Shown piece by piece: positions 6,977 through 13,000 of a DNA stretch of 16,895 bases; the stretch's first letter is position 1; each line of letters begins with the position of its first letter. The position numbers were made by a program, and so were the translations under genes. Source of the DNA: Planctomycetota bacterium (GTDB lineage Bacteria > Planctomycetota > PUPC01 > JABMSA01). The notes under the pieces were generated by a model, which was given only the letters and a program-made list of their open reading frames with translations, was not told the DNA's origin and did no database searches. The stretch is taken from assembly GCA_013202185.1 (NCBI GenBank), contig JABMSA010000533.1:1-16895 (forward strand), given 5' to 3'.

Positions 6977-7058
6977 CGGTTCCGAAGACCGTAAGGATTA
7001 TGAAGTCTGCTTTTGGGTGGCGGAGCGGGTTTCCCCGCCTGGCAGAGAAAAAGGAGGT
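6977..7058 (+). promoter_or_regulatory. Leader with small stem-loops and a strong ribosome binding site
   Basis: The 5' leader of the giant gene holds a short stem (CGGT/ACCG, 6977-6991) and a second one (GCGGG 7025-7029 with CCCGC 7034-7038). GGCGG at 7019-7023 could instead pair with CCGCC at 7035-7039. The ribosome binding site AAGGAGGT (7051-7058) is near-perfect and lies 6 bp from ATG 7065; it decides the start over the in-frame GTG at 7017. Confidence 0.5.
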
Positions 7059-7064
7059 CATCGC

Positions 7065-10000
7065 ATGGCCACGCGCAAGACAGCGTCTGTTGCACTTGTT
7101 CTGATTATCGCTGCGACAGCATTGACCGGATCGGCCGGCGCTTTCGAGTTCAACGACGTCAAATGGGATGCGGGGGTTTTCCCGATCGCCTACCGGGTAA
7201 ATAATGCGGGCGCCCCGGAGGGGTTCGCAGCCATAGTTGAAGAATGCGGAGACGAATGGCACCGTGTTGAAGGCAGCTCTCTGACTTTCAGGTACAGCGG
7301 CATTACCCACAGCGACACGAGCAATACCGACGGCCTCAACACCATCGGATGGGACGTGGAAGGCGACGGCTTTGCCCCCAACGTACTGGCAGAGACATCG
7401 GTGCGGACCGCGAACGGGTTTATCGTGGAATGCGACACGGTGTTCAACGGGAGCGTGGCGTGGTCCACAACCGGCACCCCCGGCGGCGTCGAATACGACC
7501 TCAAGACCGCAGTGCTGCGCGAGATCGGCCGCTGGGTGCAGTTGGGATATGTGGCGGCGCCGTCCGACAGCGTGATGCTCGACCCGCTGAAGGAGGGCGT
7601 TGTGAAACATACCCTTGCCCAGGACGACATCGATGCCATCGAGGAGGTCTACCCCGCGCCGCACGAGCCCGACGCCTACGAGGAAGGCGACGACGACATC
7701 ACCGGCGCCACATGGCTGGCGCTGAACACCACGCAGACGGATCACAACATCTTTCCTTACGACGACGAAGACTGGTACTGGTTTTCGCTCAGCGGATCAG
7801 CAAGCGTTCAGATCGCAACAAGCGGCACTGACCCTCTCGGCGACACCGAGATTTACCTCTACGACGCTCCCCCCGGGCCGACGCTCAGGCAGCCCACCAC
7901 CGCCTCAGTGCTCAACAGTGACCGCAGTTACGAGTTTCGGGTAAACATCGGTGCAGGCATCGTTTCGATCGGCGGCGTCTTCTATCAGGTGCCATCTGCA
8001 CAAGACTTCCTTTTGCACGTCGACCTCATCCAGGCCCCGATCGACGCGGCCAACTCGGATATCATCTACACGTTGGTTGTAGCAGAGAACGGCGGGCTGG
8101 TAAGCCACAAAGCCATCGCCGGCGGCGCGGCGGCCTATGGCCTCGCACAGGCACCATCGGCGCCCGAGATAGATGCGGCGGTCAGCCATACCAACTGGGT
8201 CCGAACCGGAGACACCCTCATCCACAGGATCGATGAGGCCTTCATAAGTCAAACCGTCACCCCCGTAACGACCGACCCCATCGGCCACGCCGATAATATC
8301 AACGTTCCCGGCCTGGCGATGCCTTCCACACCTTCGATAATGAACATCGACGGCAGTCATGAATTGAGGGTCAACGTAACCAACGGCGTTGTCGTCATAA
8401 ACAACTCTTTCTACGACGTGGCCTCCCAGGAAGACCTGGCCGTTGCGAGCGGAGGATCGTCGCCTCTCACAACGGAGAACACCGACATCATCTGCTCGGT
8501 CGTGGCGTATGAAAACGAAGGGGCGGTGGCGCTCAGAGCATTCACCGGCAGCGCGGCGCCGGCCGAGTCGGCGGGGCCGCTGCCAGACGCCAACATAACC
8601 GCCGCGATCGGCCACAACAACTGGCTGGAGATAGGACGCACGCGCTATTACCTCCGAAACAACATAACGCAGACCACCACGACTGTCTTTGAGCCCAATG
8701 GGCCCAACCAAAACATAGACGTCGGGGTGAGCCCGTCGACGGTACCCTCATCCTACAGCGAAGATGGAACCTACCAGTTCAGGATCAATCTTGATGGCGG
8801 CCATGTGGACTTCGACGGGGCAGGCCTGACCCTGGAGGACGTCGATAGCGTGGTCATAGCGCAAGGCACGCTGAATTCTCCGTTCGATCAGACAAACACC
8901 TCGATCATCTACAGCATAATTGCATACATGGCCGGCTTCACGTCTGTGGCGGGCAGTGCCGCGCCCGCCGGCAATGCCGCGCCACCGTCAGCAGCAAGTA
9001 TAGGCGAGATACTGAACAGAGAGTGGGCGACGATCGGCCACGTGCGCGTCGATCTGACGCCCCTCAAGCAAACAATAGAGGAGAAGCTGTTCGATCAGTC
9101 GCGGACACCCCCACCGCTGTATGCGATCCTCGAAACACAGGCCATCGGAGCAGGCACGTACTATGTCAAGGTACAGTCGTCCGCAGACGGCGGACGCCCC
9201 GTGGTCGACCCCTACAGTATTGTCCTTCTACCCGGGTCCGTCGACGCTTTCGAGTGGGACGACATCAAGAGCCACGCCAAGGAGATATTCCTGCCGGAAG
9301 AAACACAGGTCAGGACCATATCACCCGCCGGTGATGTAGACTGGGCGTACTTTGTGCTGGAGAATGAGGCGGGTATTGTGATCGAAACCTTCGGGCCACA
9401 GGGGGGCGACACCGAACTGCTCCTCGATTCCGGCGGAACCATAGCAACCAACGACGACAAGAGTGAAGTCGACATGTATTCGAGAATCGAGATTCCGAGC
9501 CTTCCGCCGGGCACGTATTACGTTAGAATCTGGGAGGTCGACCCCTCGGCCGAACTGATCAGCTACAGGCTCAGGGTCAGCCAGCAAGCGCCCCGCGCCG
9601 ACTTCTACGAAGAAGACGACACCCCCCTCGATGCAAATGAGCTGACAGCCCGCGAGCCCCAGGCCCACTCTATCGATCCGGTGGGTGATCACGACTGGAT
9701 GTACTTCACGCTGGATGCGCCCACCGGCGAAGTGAATATCGAAACCAGGGGCCTCTACGGCGACGACACCTACATCGAGCTCTATGACGCCGGCGTTCTT
9801 GTGGACCCGGAGACGGCCCGCATCACTACCGTCGACAACTCCGGCGGCGGCTCCTACGCGAAGGTAAGCGCCACAAACCTGTCCGCCGGGCGGTACTACG
9901 TGCTCGTAGGCGAGAAAGACGACGACGCGCTGATAGAAGAGTACGAAGTCACGCTGATCACGGAGGAACTCACCGACGCCTACGAGTACGACGACGTCTC

Positions 10001-13000
10001 CTCGGCGGCCAGGGTCATCACGCCGGGCGTGCCAATGCCGCACAGCCTCAAACCCGGAGGCGACATAGACTGGGCCAAATTCACAATCCCCGCCTCCGGC
10101 GCCCTCGTCATCGAAACGTCCGGCGACGAGTTCGGCGACACAAAGATGTGGCTTTATTATGAAGACAACGGCCAGCTCGACCTGCGAAGGTACAACGACG
10201 ACTACGGCGACGATTGGTACTCCCGGGTCACGTACAACTGGGCCCCGGCCGGAACATGGTACGTGCAGATAACCGGACTCGACAACTCGGAGGTCATCGA
10301 GAACTACGACATTCTGGTAACATACACCGAGCATCTCAGAGAACCCGACGACCCGGGCGACACCCCCCAAGACGCCGCCGAATTATCTGCCAACACACTC
10401 AGCGCCGACCACAGCTTATCGCCACTCGAAGACATCGACTGGTTCAAGCTGGAAATCACCGACCTGCTCGACTTCGAAATAGAGGTAACAGGATTTGGCG
10501 AGCTGGAGGTTCAAGTTTTCAACAGTTCTATCCTTGACTCCCCAAACCCAAACGCCGAGCTTGCGGCGAGCCACGAATTAGGCCTGGATCAGGTTTTACT
10601 GCGCTACATAATACAGACCCCCGACACCTACTACATCAAAGTCAACGAATTCGACGCCGACGCCATCCTCGATGACTACCAGATCATAGCCAAGGTCGCC
10701 ACCCCCGCCGACTTCAGCGTCCGCCCGCCGTGGCTGAACTTCGAGGGAAGTTGGCAGAATCCGCCCAGCCCACAACTGGCATCCGTTAGTCACCGCACAC
10801 AAACCACAAGGTGGCAGGTCGAGCCCCTCCCCGACTGGGCAAGAGTTACGCCCAGTTCAGGCCCGGTGTCGCCCGGTCGGTCGCGACTTGTGCAGGTAGC
10901 GGTAAACATCACCGATATCCCCATCGGGTTTCACACTACCGACGTCACGTTCACACCCGACGACGGCAGCCCGCCGTCTAGTATTGAGATGACTTACTAC
11001 GTAACCCAAGGCCCCGCCGATGTCGACTGGGACACCCCCCAGCTCAATTTCGCCACAACAGAGGGTACAATCAACCCGCCTGCCCAAACCGTCACCTTTG
11101 CCAACACCGGCGGCGGCGACGCAATACCCTGGACAATCGACGCAGACAAGCCATGGGTCGGCATTGAGCCCGCGTCGGGCACCTTGTATGAGATCGATCC
11201 TTCGGAAACGATATCCATAACCCCCAACATAGCCGGCCTGCTGCCGGGCGAGCACACGGCGCTCATCACGCTCCACGGATTCGAGAGCAACCCCGGCCCT
11301 CCCGTATCGCAAGTGATCGTCACCGTCACAATAGCCGTCGATACCATGCCGCCGGGCTCCGTATCTTTTCAGGAGGGTCCGCACGGCGTTGACGGTACCG
11401 ACTCGATCGAGATGACCGCTTTCGCAACCTCCGACGATCAACAGGGGCCCGTTGAGTACTACTTCCAATTTCATGGCGGCGACGCCGGAGGAGCCGACAG
11501 CGGATGGATATCCAGCCGGACGTTCACACTTCCCGGGCTCATCCCCGGCGGATACTACACCTACCGCGTCAAGGCGCGAGACACAAACTCGCACTTCAAC
11601 GAAACACCCTACTCCGCCAAGATGTCGGGCTATGTAGCCCCTGTGACCCCACCGGCGCCGGTCATAAACATGGTCTCCATCGGCTTCTACGACATGGAGA
11701 TAACGCCCGGGCGCGGCGCCAACTCGGAGAGGGTTCAACTTGCAATATATAACGCAGGCGAAGGAACCTACCTCGGACGTTACGGCGGGGCGACAGCCGT
11801 TCCCACATGGCAGACACAAAGTGATGCCGTCGGCGGAGGTGGCCGTGCAGAATGGGGCACGGTACAAGCTGTGGGCCTGGAGGCCGACACCGAATACTCC
11901 TTCCAGGTAGTGGCCCGAAACGGTCAGGGGAAGCTCAGCCCCAAGGGGCCCGCAGCCACAGCCACCACCCTGTTCGACAACGCCGCCGAACGCCCGAAAT
12001 GGGATCCCGCCTCTCCCCTTGCGCTTACGAGTGATTCCGTCTCTCTTCGCATAACGAGTATTACAGGCGTCGAATTCGAGTTCCTCAATGTCTCCACCGG
12101 TGAGACCTCCGGATGGATAACCTCGACGGAACACACCTTCGATGGCCTGTCGCCATGCTCTTACTACGAATTCAAGGCCCGCGCAAAGAACGACATCGGC
12201 AACGTCGGAGCGTGGTCGGTACCTGTGCGCTTCTACGCGCTGCCGCTGGACCCTGCCGAGCCTGCTTTCGCGCCGGGCATCATTGACCCCGACTTTGCCA
12301 TTGATCCCAACACAAACGGAAATCCCGACATTGCCGAGTACGCCATCGAGGTCAATGTCGACAAGTTTGTCGGCCTCGATGGAACGCCCGAATCAGACGT
12401 GAAGGTGTGGCGGAGGCAGGATCAATGGTTGGTCACCGTCCTGCACGGATTTCAGACCGCGCCCGTTTTCCCCGTCTACCAGTTTCGTATTCATGCGCGT
12501 AATCCCGACGGGGCGGAGGCGGACAATCCCGGCCCCAGCGTCGATAGGGTGATCCACTTCCAGCCGCCGGAGCCCAATCCTGCGCAAATGGACCCTTTCG
12601 CCCCTATGTCGCTCCCCAACGAGGACGACGTCTATGTCAATGCCGTCCCCTGTATCGACACAAACGGCAAGCCCGAAGGCAAGGAGTACTATTTTGAATG
12701 CATCGATGGGTCTTTCCCCGACTCCGGCTGGCAAACAGATTACTCTTACAAGTTCCTCCCGGAGCTCAGGGGCGCAGCGACGCTGTATCGGGTAAAGTAC
12801 AGGGACTTCGCGGGCAACGAAACGTCTTGGTCTGATCCGATGATGATAACCATGTCGGCCCGCTCACCCGGGGTTCCCATTTCCCGAGGAAGTTCAGGCT
12901 CCACAGCGTATATCACCATCAACCCCGGGACTACGGCATATCAGAACGCGCCCGAGGCCGAATACGCCATTCACGTCGCGTACACCGATCCCGCAAATGT

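Larger units (their letters stand above)
6661..7064. other. Divergent intergenic control region with repeats
   Basis: 404 bp between the phospholipid operon and the giant exoprotein gene; no plausible gene is seen. It holds two outward promoters and several repeats: a direct repeat GGAACTAAGCC (6764-6774) and GGACTAAACC (6785-6794); a hairpin CCTTC-GGCA-GAAGG (6773-6786) within it; a long-range inverted pair GGCGTCC (6799-6805) and GGACGCC (6860-6866); and an A/T-rich palindrome at 6877-6894 just upstream of the giant gene's -35 box. I recognise no riboswitch class. Confidence 0.6.

Noticed and set aside
7017..7064. Upstream GTG start for the giant protein
   Set aside because: It would add 16 hydrophilic residues before a clean signal peptide and would place the AAGGAGGT site inside the coding region.
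6768..7745. 325-codon minus-strand frame across the divergent promoter region
   Set aside because: It runs antisense to the N-terminus of the giant protein and over its promoter. There is no recognisable domain.
7665..9239. Mobile element inserted in the PPC domain
   Set aside because: The insert keeps the reading frame, has protein repeats and shows no terminal inverted repeats, target duplication or transposase; it behaves as a protein insertion.
9321..10370. 349-codon minus-strand frame inside the giant gene
   Set aside because: The plus strand here encodes well-formed PPC domains. The Val/Gly-rich antisense product is a codon-bias shadow.
10857..12134. 425-codon minus-strand frame inside the giant gene
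   Set aside because: Antisense to the BACON-like and first Fn3-like modules; no signal, motif or ribosome binding site supports it.
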